A stretch of DNA of 64,000 bases from Effrenium voratum (GCA_963377175.1 CAUJNA010003246.1:349643-413642); one strand, 5' to 3'. Counted from the first letter of the stretch, positions 33,931-46,514 are shown. Notes: generated from the letters alone by a model not told the origin. Numbers and translations are program-made.

Positions 33931-34649
33931 GCTTCCCCGGAGCAAGCAATGGGAGGTGCTGAGCCCCTTTCTGGGGTTGGTTTAGAGGAAAAAGGAGGAG
34001 CCAGCCTTCAATCTTTCCGGACAAAAGCAGACCCGGAGATCGCTGACATTTATGTCTTTGACTATGGTAACGACTTAAATCAAGCTGGTCTGAAGTTGAA
34101 CATTGATCATTGATCGCTGGCTTGAAGTTGAACAGGTGAAGAGGTTAGAACCGTGGGGACAGCTTCGAATGTTTTGTGGTCCTGCGTTCGTACAAACATA
34201 ATAACCACAAAACAGCCACAACCACACGCAAAACACAAGCAACTGTGCCATTTGAGATTCTCCGTGTTGAATCATTGGCCAGCTTCCAACTGCCTTTTCT
34301 CCCACGCAACAACATGGCCCCAAAAGTGCCCATCCTTTGAGGAATCTCCTTTTGGCGTCTGGGGCAGGGGGAGTATCTCTTGCTTTCCCTGAAAGCTTCC
34401 TATGGGTTCGCAAAATGGTGCACACATTTTTGGGCAGTCTTGATGGGAACCCCAAAGCAACAACCCGTTTCTGGGGCACGCCACGCAGTTGGGATGGATG
34501 AAGCCGGGTGTGAATACTGGAGCAACCACCAATCCCACCTGGCGATAGATTTTGCAGCCATCCACTGGCGCCCCGCCCATTTATGGTTTTTTTTGCGTTC
34601 ACTTCACCCAAAAAAGGGATAACATTAGGTGTCGCACAAGTCTTCTCTT
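33931..34649. other. Intergenic spacer
   Basis: Open frames up to about 180 codons exist on the minus strand (34075-34611) but with no recognisable family. I see no supported gene. Confidence 0.45.
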
Positions 34650-34778
34650 CCCCACTTGCCCAGTGGTGCCCTTTCTTCCTTTAATTTTGGGCAGGGTGTC
34701 CCTTTAAAGTCAACCCACAAAAACACAAAAACTGCTTTCTCCCATGGAAATCCACTGGGCATCTGAGGGTACATAGGT
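34650..34778 (+). repeat. F8 repeat
   Basis: CCCACTTGCCCAGTGGTGCCC ... GTGTCCCTTTAAAGTCAACCC ... CCACTGGGCATCTGAGG. It continues into GTACATAGGTTTTGACCTTGG, shared with 37503 onward. Confidence 0.75.
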
Positions 34779-36186
34779 TTTGACCTTGGTTGCCTATGGA
34801 GACTTATGCCTTTTTTTTTTTTCCCCATGGAACTCCACCTGGGGCATTTGAGCAACTCAATCCACCCGCGCGAACGCGAATGCAAGCGAGGCCCTGGTGC
34901 CACAGCAGCTGCGCCGGCAAGAAGGAGCCTCCAGAGGCCGGGGTGGAGCCCGGTGAAGGATGAAAAAGTCGCCGTTCTTTGCAGCTTTTTGCCTTTGGCG
35001 TTGTTGCTCAGTTGTTCAGTTTGGTGATCCTGTTCTGTCAAATTGTTGATGGGGGGGGGGGGCAAGGTCCCCGCGGTTTGTTCTGCCATACCCAGGTGTT
35101 TCAGACTTGTTTCCCGAGGTTGCCCTTTTTGGGTTAAGCGAAAACCCCCTGGAACCCAACCATGGTGAGAGTTGCCTTGTCTCACAAACACACATGGACA
35201 TACCGAAGATCACCCACCCAGCTGATTTAGGGGATTAAATTCCTTGGTTTGAACAGTTGGATGTATCGGAGCCCTGAGGATTGCTGAGAAGAAGGACAAA
35301 TATCGTGCTTCAAGCAGTTGGATGTACCGGAACCCTGTTGCCATTTGCCAGCCGCTGGGCCTTCTGAGGGTTCCAAGGTACTTGGACCTTGTTTGATCAG
35401 TGCGCTTTGTTCGCAAGTGAGTCACATGATCATGACCTTTCCTGTAGCGAAAAGGAGCCAGGAGAGCGGCCCCGCAGAAAAAATAAAGGCCGCTGAGTAG
35501 TGACAAGTGAATGAACAGTGACCTAGTGAAGAATGCTATAGGACGGAGCCTTTATTCATAGAACAATACAATATCTCTGTATATAATATATATATATATA
35601 TATGTACGTATGATATATGTGATGCATATGTACAAAATATAGCAACACATGTGCATATGCCTGAATTCTTCACGACCTGTAAACAATTGGCTCATGACCC
35701 CCAATCGTTGGGTATATGACCAACTGGTTTAAAGGGTAGGCGCTTTGTTTTGGACCAACAATGCATACGCGTCTGTAAAGATCCATACATCCCACCTGAA
35801 AACCAGCCAAAACGCGTTTGGAATGGCATTCCCTAGAGGTTTGGGTTGGGACCAGGCTCTAAACCATCTTGCCAGGGAAGAAACCGATCAACATATATCA
35901 GGGTCTTTTGAATAGACGTCATTTTGTTGGGTCCATTCAAAGCACCCCCGCTTTTTCTTTTGGATGTAAGGACTCCGACGGGTTTTTCGGGAATCCACGC
36001 CCGCTGGGATCGCGCAGGGGGTCAATACCTTTCACCGGGTCTGGCTGATGGATGTGGGCAAGCGCGGGCGCCCGCGCCCCGGCCCCCCCTTAGCTCGCGG
36101 GCCTGGTCAGGTAACCCTTCCATTGGCTGATTTTGTTTTTCCCCAATTTACCAAATTTCCATGTTGGAGCCTCTTTTTTTTTTGAA
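34779..36186. other. Intergenic spacer with microsatellites
   Basis: Contains a run of G (35050-35061) and an irregular TA tract (35580-35606). No gene. Confidence 0.5.
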
Positions 36187-36303
36187 AACCCATTTGCTAA
36201 AAAAAGAACATATGCTGTATTTTCCCTGGTTTTAATGGGAATCGATTTCACTACGTGAAATATTCTTCTTCTTTTTTTTCCAGGGGTCTTAACCAAATGG
36301 AAG
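36187..36303. mobile_element. F2 inverted-repeat element, left end diverged
   Basis: AACCCATTTGCTAAAAAAAG at the left, core GTTTTAATGGGAATCGATTTC, and CTTAACCAAATGGAAG intact at the right. Of the subtype with CGATTTCACTACGTG shared with 60600 and 61946. Confidence 0.75.
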
Positions 36304-37110
36304 TAACCCATTGGCGGGTTTGGATTGGTTTGGATTGGTTTGGATTTGGATCGGTGGTTTACCTTTTACGTACTATGTTTTCAGGTTTCCACGAGTTGGC
36401 GATTTGGATTGGCTTGGCTTGGTGTGGATTTGGAAACTTGAAGCCCTGCCTTTTGCGGATGGTAAGAAAAAAAACAACAACACCTCCTTAAGCACCAAAC
36501 CGCCAATCCAAGCCACCAACTAGAGGCAAGCTGACGGCTTGGAGCCCGGTGGTTTGGATTGGAGATCGCCCTGGTTCGAACGTGGGTAAACGGGAGGGTT
36601 ATCTCCAAACCATGCGTCGAAGCGTGTTTGGGGATTTTCCGGATGGTCATCCCATGTAAAGGTGCTTTAATCAACCCCCCCATGTGTCAGAAACCGGGGT
36701 TGCTTAGGTGATGCAAAATGGATTTTGCGGCCATCCACAGCATGTTGTTTTTAGGAATTGGACCCCCGAGAAAAAGACAAAAAACAAAACTGGTTGGTTG
36801 TCCTCTTGGTTTCCTGGTAAAGCCACAAACAAAGAGCACGTGCCAACTCCAAAAACACACACCGGCCCCCAAATAGATGAAGTCCCTCAAAGTCGGCAGT
36901 TTCTTTTCCTAGGATGTGGGTTCGATTTTTGGGAGTCTCTTTTTTGGGATGGTAGCCTTTGGCTATTTTGCAGAGAGGCAACAGGGCCGCTCGCGCATTT
37001 TTTGGGCACACCCAGTTTTTCGTGGGGGGATGAGAGCAACGGACGTGGACCTTACCCAGCCCTGGGCCTTTGGAGGTCTACCTGGAGAAGGCTGAAGATT
37101 GGTATGGCTC
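36304..37110. other. Intergenic spacer
   Basis: TTTGGATTGG repeats near 36317-36360 and 36400-36435, and an F4 3' remnant near 36700-36740. No gene. Confidence 0.5.
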
Positions 37111-37240
37111 CTAGGTCCCCCAGTGGTGCCCTTTTACATTTTTTTGGGAGGGTTCGGGACCCTACTAAAATTGACTACAGAAAAACAACAGAAAAAAACA
37201 TCGGGTACCCTTATTCAAATCTCTCTACTGGAAGACCTAG
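37111..37240 (+). mobile_element. F1 inverted-repeat element, 130 bp
   Basis: CTAGGTCCCCCAGTGG ... CTACTGGAAGACCTAG with the identical 4-bp flank GCTC on both sides (37107-37110 and 37241-37244). Confidence 0.92.
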
Positions 37241-37361
37241 GCTCCTTTCGGGGAGAGCTCTCCATTTGTCCATTGCCTGAAACAAGTCATTGGGACCATG
37301 GCTCTAGATCCCTTGTACCCCGACAGGCACAAGAGGTTTCGAGCCATTGGATGTTTACCAG

Positions 37362-37503
37362 GTACCCAGTTGCCCATTGGTGCCTATTTTATTTATTTAT
37401 TTTTCCGAAGGGTGTCCCTTGAAAGCCAACCAATGATTCCACCAACCAACAAAAATGATGCCCTTTTTTGTCCCATGGCCACTGGGCATCCGAGGGTACA
37501 TAG
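37362..37503 (+). repeat. F8 repeat
   Basis: TACCCAGTTGCCCATTGG ... GGTGTCCCTTGAAAGCCAACC ... GGCCACTGGGCATCCGAGG. It carries an ATTT tetranucleotide run inside (37386-37402). Confidence 0.75.
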
Positions 37504-38342
37504 GTTTTTGAACTTGGTTGCCTATGGAGTCCGGGTTAAGTTACTTCTGGCCTGAGAAGTTGGTGGGTTTGGTTCTGGGCGTGGGCCGAAAATGCCCCCG
37601 TACAAAGGATACGATGCTTATAGACTTATAAATCTGAAGGGCAACATCATTTTATTTTTTGTGAAAGTCTGATACCAATCCCGTGAACCCTTTAGAATGC
37701 AGCCTGCCAAAATGGTTGTTACTTAGTAGGGTTGCCAGATTAAATTAGTGGCTGATCCCATGTACGCTGCACGCGAACCAGGTGTTCTGGCCCCCCAAAG
37801 GACCAATCCAAACCACCAAGGGGCCAGCTGAAGAACGTAAGGCAAGACTTTTGGTTGATTTGCTTCAGTGTTTTTGGCATGTGCTTTAGTTTTTGTTTTT
37901 CTCGTTTGTATTCATGTTTAGTAGGGGGCTGCAAAAAATGTACAGTTTTTTGCTACCATACAAAGAGTTGTAGAGTTTCACCAATTTACCGGAGAGATTC
38001 CTGACGATGGAAGCAAGGTTGGAATCGGCACAAGAAGAAGGAGTTCTATGAGCAGCAGGACAAGGAGATGATGTCCAAGGCTCGCTCGATCGATCCGGTC
38101 GATCAGGGATGGGGTTGTAACACCAAAACGCCAGCTACAGGAAAATGTACAGGAAATCCTTGTTTTTGGTGGGTATGTGGCCAGTTTCCTGTAGAAATTC
38201 CTGTAGCTGGCTTCTATGAAACACAGAAAAGGGTGGGTGGGTGACCCTTTTGTCCGAGAATGGGAGGTTGAACAAAACAGTGCAAGCGATCCGGACCCGT
38301 TTATAGGAGAAAGTGGGCAAAAAGGTTGCCTTGCTTCCATCT
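37504..38342. other. Intergenic spacer
   Basis: An inverted pair AGCTACAGGAAAT / ATTTCCTGTAGCTGG near 38130-38210 is the only structure seen. Confidence 0.45.
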
Positions 38343-38452
38343 CCCATTTTTTGGGGTGGGTGAATTCACCACCCATTTTAGAACCTATTCTAGTGGTTGG
38401 GTTGGGATGTTCACTGGGGGTACGAAAATGGGATTTTGACCCATGGCCATGT
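38343..38452 (+). mobile_element. F6 element, left end missing
   Basis: CCCATTTTTTGGGGTGGGTG, then GAATTCACCACCCATTTTAG ... GGGATTTTGACCCATGGCCAT; lacks the left terminus. Confidence 0.75.
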
Positions 38453-38758
38453 AAACCCTTTTGTCCACTTCCAAAGCGCATGGTCCGTGGGAATGCAGTT
38501 GCCCCCGCGCTTCCAGAATGACTTTCAGAAGCCATCTATCTGTTCAGGACACATCCGGATTGTTGCATGAGCCTGGGTTCACTGAGCTTTTTGCTTTCCG
38601 CGAAGCTTCCTGAAGGAACCTTTCTGGACGCACTGGGCACATGGGGCTTAGCCTACCTGCCCAAGTTGGAAACCGCTGGCCGGGACTTCCACAGGCCTCG
38701 GCTTGGGATCGATCCACGGAAATGGTCTTCACGTCCTGCAGTCCTTCAGCTACACCCA

Positions 38759-38872
38759 CTAGGTTTTGGTCCTGCCCTTCTCTCCCCTTTTCCTGGGGGG
38801 AGGGTTCCCCTATAAAAATAGACCACAGCAAAAAATCGGGTGCCCTTGTTCTAACCTCTCTGGAGGACCCAG
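38759..38872 (+). mobile_element. F1 inverted-repeat element, diverged left end
   Basis: CTAGGTTTTGGTCCTGCCC at the left, CTCTGGAGGACCCAG at the right. The flank CCCA is identical on both sides (38755-38758 and 38873-38876), which supports the boundaries despite divergence. Confidence 0.85.
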
Positions 38873-38880
38873 CCCAAACA

Positions 38881-39020
38881 CTGTGGATGGACGATGCACC
38901 GCACCACTCTGAACACATGGGACACCGTTGTGTGAAACCCGGCGTTCACAAAAAAAGAGAGCATCAGAAACGAAACCAGGTTTTGTTAGATGGCGTGAAA
39001 TGGATTTCGTCCATCCACAG
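38881..39020. mobile_element. F4 inverted-repeat element, 140 bp
   Basis: CTGTGGATGGACGATGCACC at the left, TGAAATGGATTTCGTCCATC and CACAG at the right. It lies only eight bases behind an F1 copy. The centre is unrelated to 24558-24688. Confidence 0.8.
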
Positions 39021-40425
39021 TATCACCCAAATGCTGGATGGTGAGGGAACGCTCGACATTTTGTTATTCAAGCACTCAGCAAAGAGGCATCGGAGCAAGG
39101 GCTATTGTTCGCAGCAGTCCTTGGTCAGCGTGGGAGGATACGGGCGCGCCAACTCTCACAACAAGAAACAGAGCCAACCAGAGCTGCAATCACGTTCTGG
39201 ATGCTTGAAATTTTGAAGGGGCAGTCTCAACTAGGAATATGCTCGGACACTGTATCCGCCAGTTTCATTCTTAGCTTTCGCAGCTCTTGGGTAGACTCCT
39301 TTGCCTGGTTTGATTCTGGCTCGCCAAACAATTTTCCCAAGTCCTCTGGATACCGCTGTAGTTAGGACTGGAGAAGAGTTTGGATCTGGGAAGGCTGGTC
39401 CTGAGCATGGCTACCTGGGACCTGTAGGTTCGGCAATGGGTAGGGCAGCCAGTCAGAGAGTTGTCGTACCAACAAGGCTCGGGAGGAGTTTGAGAAAGGG
39501 AGATGTGACGGTTCTGTCAAAATAATCATAAGTCCATCAAGAATTCCCACCAAAAGTCAGCAACTTTGATCCTGGCTGTGTGACTCTGACAGGTGCCTCA
39601 CGAGCTCAAGTTCAACTGCACGGACACCCACTACAGGCTCCGGGGCTTTTTTTCGCCAGTGTCCTCTTTCGTTTTCCTGGGCGTGCCTGCTTTTGAGGGC
39701 ACTTTTTTTGTGTGGCTTTACAGGGAAAGCTGAAGAACAACACGCCCATTTTGGGGGTTCCCTGAGAAGGACGAGCCACCCCGGGGCCACCCCATTTTTT
39801 GCCGTTTGTGCGCCAATTTCAAGGCTTACTGCCTTTTTTGCTGTAGGGTTCCGAAAGTTGGTCCATCATTTCTTTTATGAGTGGCAGGCTTTAAAGTCTC
39901 CCTGGAGGGCTAGGCAAGTTGCCAGGGAGTGTCATTTCTTCTGTGTGTTTGGTTAAAGAATCAACCTAAGGTATATTATTTGTATGTACTTGATATTATC
40001 ATGTGTGCGTATATGTATATATATATATATGATGTAAGTTATGCATATGACTATTATATTAACAACTTGCGGATCCAATCAGCGATGCAGGAGCTGCTGC
40101 TGGGAAAACTCGGGGGCCTTGCTGAGGGCGTGAGTCACTTGCTGGACACACCTGTCGATGGGTCACCACATGCACATGGGTGAAATGTCATCCAGTAGCT
40201 AGCGTCACGGCCCCCGAATGTCGGGTATGACCAAACCTGTTGGAAGCCATTGACTCCAGGTTGAAGCACCTGGCCAGTTGCGGCTTTGACGAGCAGGTTT
40301 CGCAAGAACCTTCCAACGTCGCACGCGGATTTTCTTTTGAGTCGATGGGTAGGCCGCCGGACCCTGGCCCCTAGGGAAACAATAAAGGTAGGTAGTAGTT
40401 GTAGCAGTAGTGTCAACATGAAACA
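39021..40425. other. Intergenic spacer
   Basis: A TA tract at 40016-40030 and the phrase GTGGCTTTACAGGGAAAGC at 39712, which recurs near 56918 and in part near 61034. No gene. Confidence 0.5.
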
Positions 40426-40610
40426 AGAGATCGGCCCACACCCGTTCCTTTCCACCCGAAATGGGCGGGTCGGATTAGAGCGATGGAGCTAAACATGTTG
40501 TCCCGAGCGATAGACACGGCCTCTCTCGATTGGCCCACGCCTGTTTTTTCCACAAGAAACGATCGGCTTGGAGCAGAACGATGGAGCTAATTAAGCATGT
40601 TGTGTCGAAG
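40426..40610. repeat. Two diverged tandem units of about 100 bp
   Basis: GATCGGCCCACACCCGTTCC ... GATGGAGCTAAACATGTTGT is followed by GATTGGCCCACGCCTGTTTT ... GATGGAGCTAATTAAGCATG. Confidence 0.65.
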
Positions 40611-41135
40611 TTGGGTACCTCATTTGGAAGAGGACAGCGGAACCGCTGGAGCCTGGACCGTTTTGATTTGCATGGTCTGAGAAAGTTCCGTACTCCGAAG
40701 AGGGGGGCAAGCATATAAAAAAATCCCCGGGGAACTGAAACAGCTGCGGCCGCCTTTAAAGTTTCCTTACATGGTTCTGGGTCAACCATATTCATACCGG
40801 GTTTTGATTGTGACTCATATGTATTTTGAGGGGGAATGGAGTCGTGACCATGCACATTTTTCAATAACCAGTGGGGACTGGCAAAGCTAGGGATTGGGCG
40901 AGCTTGTGGGCTGTGGCTACTGGGAATTCGGCTCATGCCTTTGCTCTCGAAAATCTCTATGGTTTGTCTTCCCAAGCTATGGGGGTGTCTCAAGATAGCA
41001 AGATAGGGAGTTTGGATTGGCTTAAGGGAACCAAAAGGACCAATCATTGTTGAGAGACATATGGGATGTTGGCAAACATCGGTCCTTTTTGTGACTCCAG
41101 GCACCAGGGTCACCTTTCCCGGAACTCGGTTCTCA

Positions 41136-41213
41136 GCCATGCGGTTCCTTAAGTTTTTAGTTTTTGAGGGTTTAGTGGTAGTTTCCATTTAACTCACTAA
41201 AAGTCAAACTTTG
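41136..41213 (+). mobile_element. F5 element, right end diverged
   Basis: GCCATGCGGTTCCTTAAGTT ... GTTTAGTGGTAGTTTCCATT ... AACTCACTAAAAGTCAAAC. The GCGGGGGATC end is replaced by TGAGCATC. Confidence 0.55.
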
Positions 41214-42510
41214 AGCATCTCAAAACTCAGTGCTTTCTCCTGCTATGGAGTCCGGGGAATCGGTTTGTTTCGCGAGGTTTTGGACGCACCTGCTAGACGG
41301 CGGCGTCACGGTGCGCCATTCAGAATCCAGATCGACGCTGTCCAGAACCTTGCGATGTCACAGGTTTCTTTAGCAGTTCCATATATTCGGCTGAATGACC
41401 ATAAGAGTTGTGGGAAGCTTAGAACCCGTTTCAAGTCATAAAGTACTTGGAATGGCCTACTTGTCACAGGAAGTTGTCCATTGAGGAAGTTTGGGTATGT
41501 GTCAAAACAGGGACCCAGCGTTGTTAATGTTGCACCCAGAGATGAGGCTTGTTGGGTGGTGTCGGCTTGGTCTCCTGTGTGACGGAAATAGTCCACTGAC
41601 CTGCAACCAGTGGGTCACTTTTTGCTGGTCAGTTTGACCAACCCGCATCAATGGTGAACAGAGGCGTGAACCCGGATGAGCCAGAAGTGGTGCGTTTTCG
41701 GCTGGCGTTCATAGCTGACAGTGCATAGAGTGCGACGTCCGGTAGCATGATCGAACCCAAAAAATGAGCCCAGAGTGAACCGAGCGGACCCCAATATCGT
41801 GGGGTTTCTTTCGTGTTGAATCCGACCTGTTCATAGCGGAGCGACGTGGTTTCGAAACTTGCAAGACATGCGGCAGAAGTGCATGCAGTACCGGGAGTCT
41901 GGTGAGATCCAGGCAAAGCTTGCAACTGAAGCGAGTGTCAAGGTCGATACCTTGACATTCGCGAAGAACAGGGTCGAGTGAGTCTGTTGGCGCCTTCTTC
42001 TCTGCGTCGGCCCTGAACACGAATTTGCATGCGCACGATCTGGCTTCCCTTCCAGGGTTCCTTACTTTCAGAAATAACTCCAACAAGAACCATGGGGAAG
42101 TGGTGCTTTTGTCAACACAACGATTAGTTGAAGATAGTTGAAGGGGGAAGCAGCCCCAAGAACAAACCATAGAAAAACCAAACATGTTCCATTTGTTTCT
42201 AAAGGGCGGTTCCCTCAGTTGCGTACAGGGTACCTGGCTCCACGAGTTGAACTACGAATCCATTTCTGGGCTCCTAAACCTCGGCACAGGGAACCCCGAA
42301 TATGGTGGTTTGCCCCCTGAAACTCACCCCCAATACGCCTGAAATTCCCTGAAATTCCCTTTCCGCCACCCAAGAAAAGGGACCCGGCATACCTCGCAAC
42401 TAGCAGCTTTTGGCAATCTAAGCACCCCCGAAAACTGCCCCCAAAGAGCCATCAACATGACACTTGTTGTCCCCTAATGACCCTTCAAACTGCTCGATGT
42501 GTTCAAGGGG
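41214..42510. other. Intergenic spacer
   Basis: Minus-strand frames up to 158 codons exist (41709-42185) with no recognisable family. I report no gene. Confidence 0.45.
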
Positions 42511-42986
42511 TCACCCAACTGAGTAGTGTTGACCCCAGATTGATCAACCCTAGTTCATCAATATGGGGGTGTTCCCCTCCAAAATGATGAATCCCCACAT
42601 GTCATCCAGGGAGAAACACCCCCCTATTCATGGTTGTTGTTGGAAAGCATTTTACATTTTTGCTTGTTGTGGTTTAGTGGGAAATCCCCACTGAACTGCT
42701 AAAGTTTAATGTTTTGCTCCCCTTTCAACGTCAACCAAGTTTTAGTGGTCAAGAAAAGGTAAGGGTTGATTTTTTTGGGCCATCCACTCAGGAAGTGAGT
42801 TGGTGGTTGGGTTTGAACTCCTTTGTTAACACCACCCCCTGAACCTCCAGATCTCCCAATTGTGGATTGGATTACATATCCTCAACAGTACAGAATGACC
42901 AAGGATTGATCAACCCAACTTTGTCAGAATGAGGGTGTTCCCCTCCAAAATGATGCATTCCCACACGTTAACCAGGGAGAAGCACT
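42511..42986. repeat. Two F9 repeats (42511-42620 and 42893-42986)
   Basis: Both contain GATTGATCAACCC, GGGTGTTCCCCTCCAAAATG and CATGTCATCCAGGGAGAA or CACGTTAACCAGGGAGAA. A fragment at 33343-33410 shares TTGACCCCGGATTAAAGAAC and GGTGTTGCCCTCCAAAAGTG. The second copy abuts the F1 element at 42988, and TTAATATCCAGGGTCAACAT resumes behind that F1, so the F1 probably landed inside or at the edge of an F9 copy. Confidence 0.65.
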
Positions 42987-42987
42987 C

Positions 42988-43098
42988 CTAGGTCCCCCAG
43001 TAGTGCCCTTTTAACCTTTTTTTGGGGAGGGTTCCCTACTAAAATAGACTACAGAAAAAAGGGTACCCTTATTCTAGCCTCTCCACTGGAGGACCTAG
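42988..43098 (+). mobile_element. F1 inverted-repeat element, 111 bp
   Basis: CTAGGTCCCCCAGTAG ... CCACTGGAGGACCTAG with the identical 4-bp flank ACTC at 42984-42987 and 43099-43102. Confidence 0.93.
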
Positions 43099-43374
43099 AC
43101 TCCCCTGTTAATATCCAGGGTCAACATTCGAAAATGCTCGCATTCGCCCGTCGCCCTTGCGAACAAATGTCTCGTGGTAGGCGGGCGGCCAAGAGAAGCT
43201 GGACTACGGCTACCGCGGGACCGGACGCCTGTGCAAGTGATCCGCGGTGTATGTTTACTCGGCTCGAAAGTATGGCCCTTGGTTTCCTAAAGTTTCCCTT
43301 TGAACGCAAGATCCGACAGTTCTTAGCTCATGCTCTGTTCATGAAAGCAACTTTGGCTAAGAACTTATCTTTGG

Positions 43375-43498
43375 CTAAGTCCCCCGGTAGTGCCCTTTTA
43401 CCAACTTTTTTTGGGAGGGTGCCCCTACTAAAATAAACTACAGAAGAAAACAAAAGTCAGGTGCCCTTATTCTAGGTCCTCTCTGCTGGAGGACCTAG
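43375..43498 (+). mobile_element. F1 inverted-repeat element, 124 bp
   Basis: CTAAGTCCCCCGGTAG ... CTGCTGGAGGACCTAG. The flanks TTGG and TTGT agree in three of four bases. It lies 276 bp behind the copy at 42988. Confidence 0.9.
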
Positions 43499-44866
43499 TT
43501 GTGTTTGCTTTGGCAACTCTCAACCAGGCCCCAATGGCGGGTCCGGAGTCCCAAGCCACGGTAGTGAACGCTTGATAGTCCTGGAAAAACCTCAGCCTCG
43601 ATGGTCCGGTTTTGGCAAGTTGCTTCAAGTCAAGGGCTGTGGATTTGAGTGAAGGCTCATCAGGTTTTGGAATTGTTTTGGGGACACAAACTTCGACATC
43701 GATGAGTTTAGGGGTTTCGTGGGCCTCCTTTTTGCAGCAAAATTCTGGTGAACCTTGCTGGGCGTGTGTATCACTGGGACCCGCTCGTGGGCGAGACAGC
43801 AAGCGCATGCTCAAGTTATAAGATTCTAGTTGCATATTGGATGCAACTGCTGAAACGTTTCGCTTCTTCCCGCTTTCGCACTCTTGCACTTTGGCTGGAT
43901 CGCTTAAGCATGCCTTTCTGCACATTCCTGTGAGGCATGCGTGACATATCCCCGTTTGCAATCTGCTCACATGGCGTGCATCGTGCGATGCGAGGCTGAT
44001 TCCACCTATTGGCCAGTCATTGCAACGTTCAAAGAAGACTCTGTTTTTGTTGACAGCGATCCCGAATCTGCCAACAGATCCGAGCGTTTGGGCCTTTGGT
44101 TGTCAGCTAGCTTCCATTCTTGTTCTCAGTGCAATTCAAATGGAACAGCCTTACTATGGCATCAATACCCCCTATGGAGCAGTACAAGTACAAGCTGCTT
44201 TTGGAGAAGCGGAACTACCACCACACCAACTAGAACAGCTGGCTTATTTTTCTTTACCTGACCAATGCTGCACAGTTTACGGGGTACCACCAGCACATAC
44301 CAGCACATAAAATGGAGATGGTGACATGATGACGTGGTGAGTGAAAGTGGTAACGCCTAGAAGGCATGCATGTTGAAAGCATTGTTACTCGACCTGGGCT
44401 TAGGATTTTGCCAGACCTCCAATTTCTTTTCTTGGAGCATTCACTCAATCAACCCTTTTCTTTTTTGTTTGCTTACCTTGCATTTGCTTTCCTTGTGTCG
44501 CTTTTATAGGGAATCTATCACTACAGGACATGCGTTTTTATTGTTATTGTTTGTCCACCTGGACTCTTTTAAATCTGCCGGCATAAAGGGTTCTGTTGAA
44601 CGCTGCCACTCATGCACGAAATGAAATGTTCACAGTCCACGCACGTGGATTGTAGTCCAGCGGACTTACGCAAATGGGTGTGGCTCAAAGTTAAACAGCA
44701 GGGGTTGCGCAGGTTTTGGTCCATGTTTTCAGCCAAATGGAGGGTTGTTACGGCACAACCAGAGGGCCTCCGGTTGCCAACCAGCCAATCCACGCAGAGG
44801 CCATCTTCACCGAAGCAGCACTTCTACCTAGGCGGGGAGAGCGGTGCATGAAGCACCCCAAGGTTT
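43499..44866. other. Intergenic spacer
   Basis: Contains an F2-like remnant (44475-44532, with GGGAATCTATCACTACAGGA). Frames of up to 167 codons are open (for example 43467-43970 minus) with no recognisable family. Confidence 0.45.
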
Positions 44867-44977
44867 CTTGACTGCTATTGGGTTGGATCTTTAGACTTTA
44901 ACATTTTGGAACATCAAGGGGTTTCCACTAACCCCCCAAACAGTTAAGCTTTTTGCAGGGGGGTCCTTGCAGCAACC
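44867..44977 (+). repeat. F7 repeat
   Basis: CTTGACTGCTATTGGGTTGG, ATCTTTAGACTTTAAC, ATCAAGGGGTTT, CTTTTTGCAGGGGGGTC and GCAGCAACC all recur in order at 63445-63554. The CCACTAACCCCCC / GGGGGGT parts can pair. Confidence 0.8.
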
Positions 44978-46179
44978 AAGGTTTGTGCACCTTGGAATTG
45001 TGGCGTGACCGTGGCCAACCCCCCCCCCCACAGAAAGTCCGGATTCGTGGCCGGGTAAGGGGAGGGGTAACAAGTAAAGAAGTAAGGAGCATGTCTGATA
45101 TCCACGCCGTTTGTTGTCGGCGGATATACTTATAAATATATACACACACATACTCGTTTAAATTCATAGAGGCAACTGTATAGGCAGCGTTTGATTGCCA
45201 GGGACACCAGCCCCGCGGAGAGGTATCAAGCCCGTAGATTCTGCCTACGGGGATGCAGATTCGGGAGTTTCTGGCTGAATTGTTCAAGCAAGTTCAGGGG
45301 ACCGAGTCCTGTTCTGAGAACTCCCCCCCAAAGAGGTTGAGTTACACTTTGCTTGACTGCATCATGAAGCCAGTAGGTTTGCACGAACCCCAATAAATCC
45401 TGACGTTTTGAGTTCTTGGAAGACGGTTTTCCTTCTAAAGGGACCCTTTACTGGGTGTCATGATCGTGCACATGATGGTAAGGGAAACGTGATGGCGTTT
45501 TTGCAAGGTTATGAGGATCCACGGGAAGAACGGGCTCACCGTACTTGGGGATTTCGTCTTTTAGGTTCACAGCAACTAGATCTTGGCACACAGAGGCAGA
45601 AGCCAATGTGTGAGCTTGACCTGGCAGAGGCTGGGAGCCACTTTGAGCATTCTCTCTTCAATCGGCACCCATGATCAAAACACCCCTGCCTAGATGGTGC
45701 AGAAGTTGGCTGGGTCTTTGGTAGCAAGCCCGAGTTGCCCGGCAAAGCCTTGCGACTAGGGTGACGAACCTCAGGCAGCACCCTCCAACCCCAGAAAACC
45801 CCTCGCAGGGCCCAGTGAATCCCAGTAAAGCGCCTTGCTCATCTAAGTAGTCATACAGTGGGTGCACGAAATCCTGCACCACTTGGGATACGAATTGGAT
45901 TTTTGTCCTCGTGGGCACAATCTGTTTTCAGGTTATTTCAGCCATAGCAAACCATCCCAGCCATCCAAGCGGTATGTTCAATCCCCTTCGGTTGTGACCA
46001 TGCTTGGGGAATCCATCCTGGCTCCCACGCTACCATTCGGGGAGTTTATTGCGATTTTCGGAGAAAAATGAGAGCCATGAAGATTACAGCCTGCTTAAAA
46101 TTTAGAATGGGTTTGCGGGCATGGTCATGGGAGACATTATTGGGGCATGTGTCAAACTAAGCACTGTATTGTCAGGGGA
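44978..46179. other. Intergenic spacer
   Basis: An F4 remnant near 45857-45882 is the only assigned piece. No gene. Confidence 0.45.
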
Positions 46180-46216
46180 TATATTGGTCATGGTCATGGT
46201 CATGGCATGGTCATGG
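46180..46216. repeat. GGTCAT short tandem repeat
   Basis: About five GGTCAT units, one with a missing base. Confidence 0.8.
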
Positions 46217-46514
46217 GAACCCTAAGCATGGTGATGTTTCTTTTGCTTTCCCTGCAACCAACCTGAGAAGGGCAGCTTTCCCTTCCAAGAACAAAACAAC
46301 AATCTAGCCCCTTACCTGACGCAAGCAGTGGCAGGCAAGTTTGAGAACGTGAAGCACGCCGCGCTCTAAGACTTGACCGTATGTAGGTTTCACCAAATAG
46401 AGATTCCCTCTTGGATAGCATGTAAAGGGACGCCACTCATTTTTGCCGGTTTCCCCAAAAAGCAAGCCGTATATACCCCCTCCCGCAACCATGGTCATAC
46501 CCCCTCCCCTGGAG

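Noticed and set aside
34075..34611. 178-codon minus-strand frame
   Set aside because: Open but without motif or conserved composition; not enough to call a gene.
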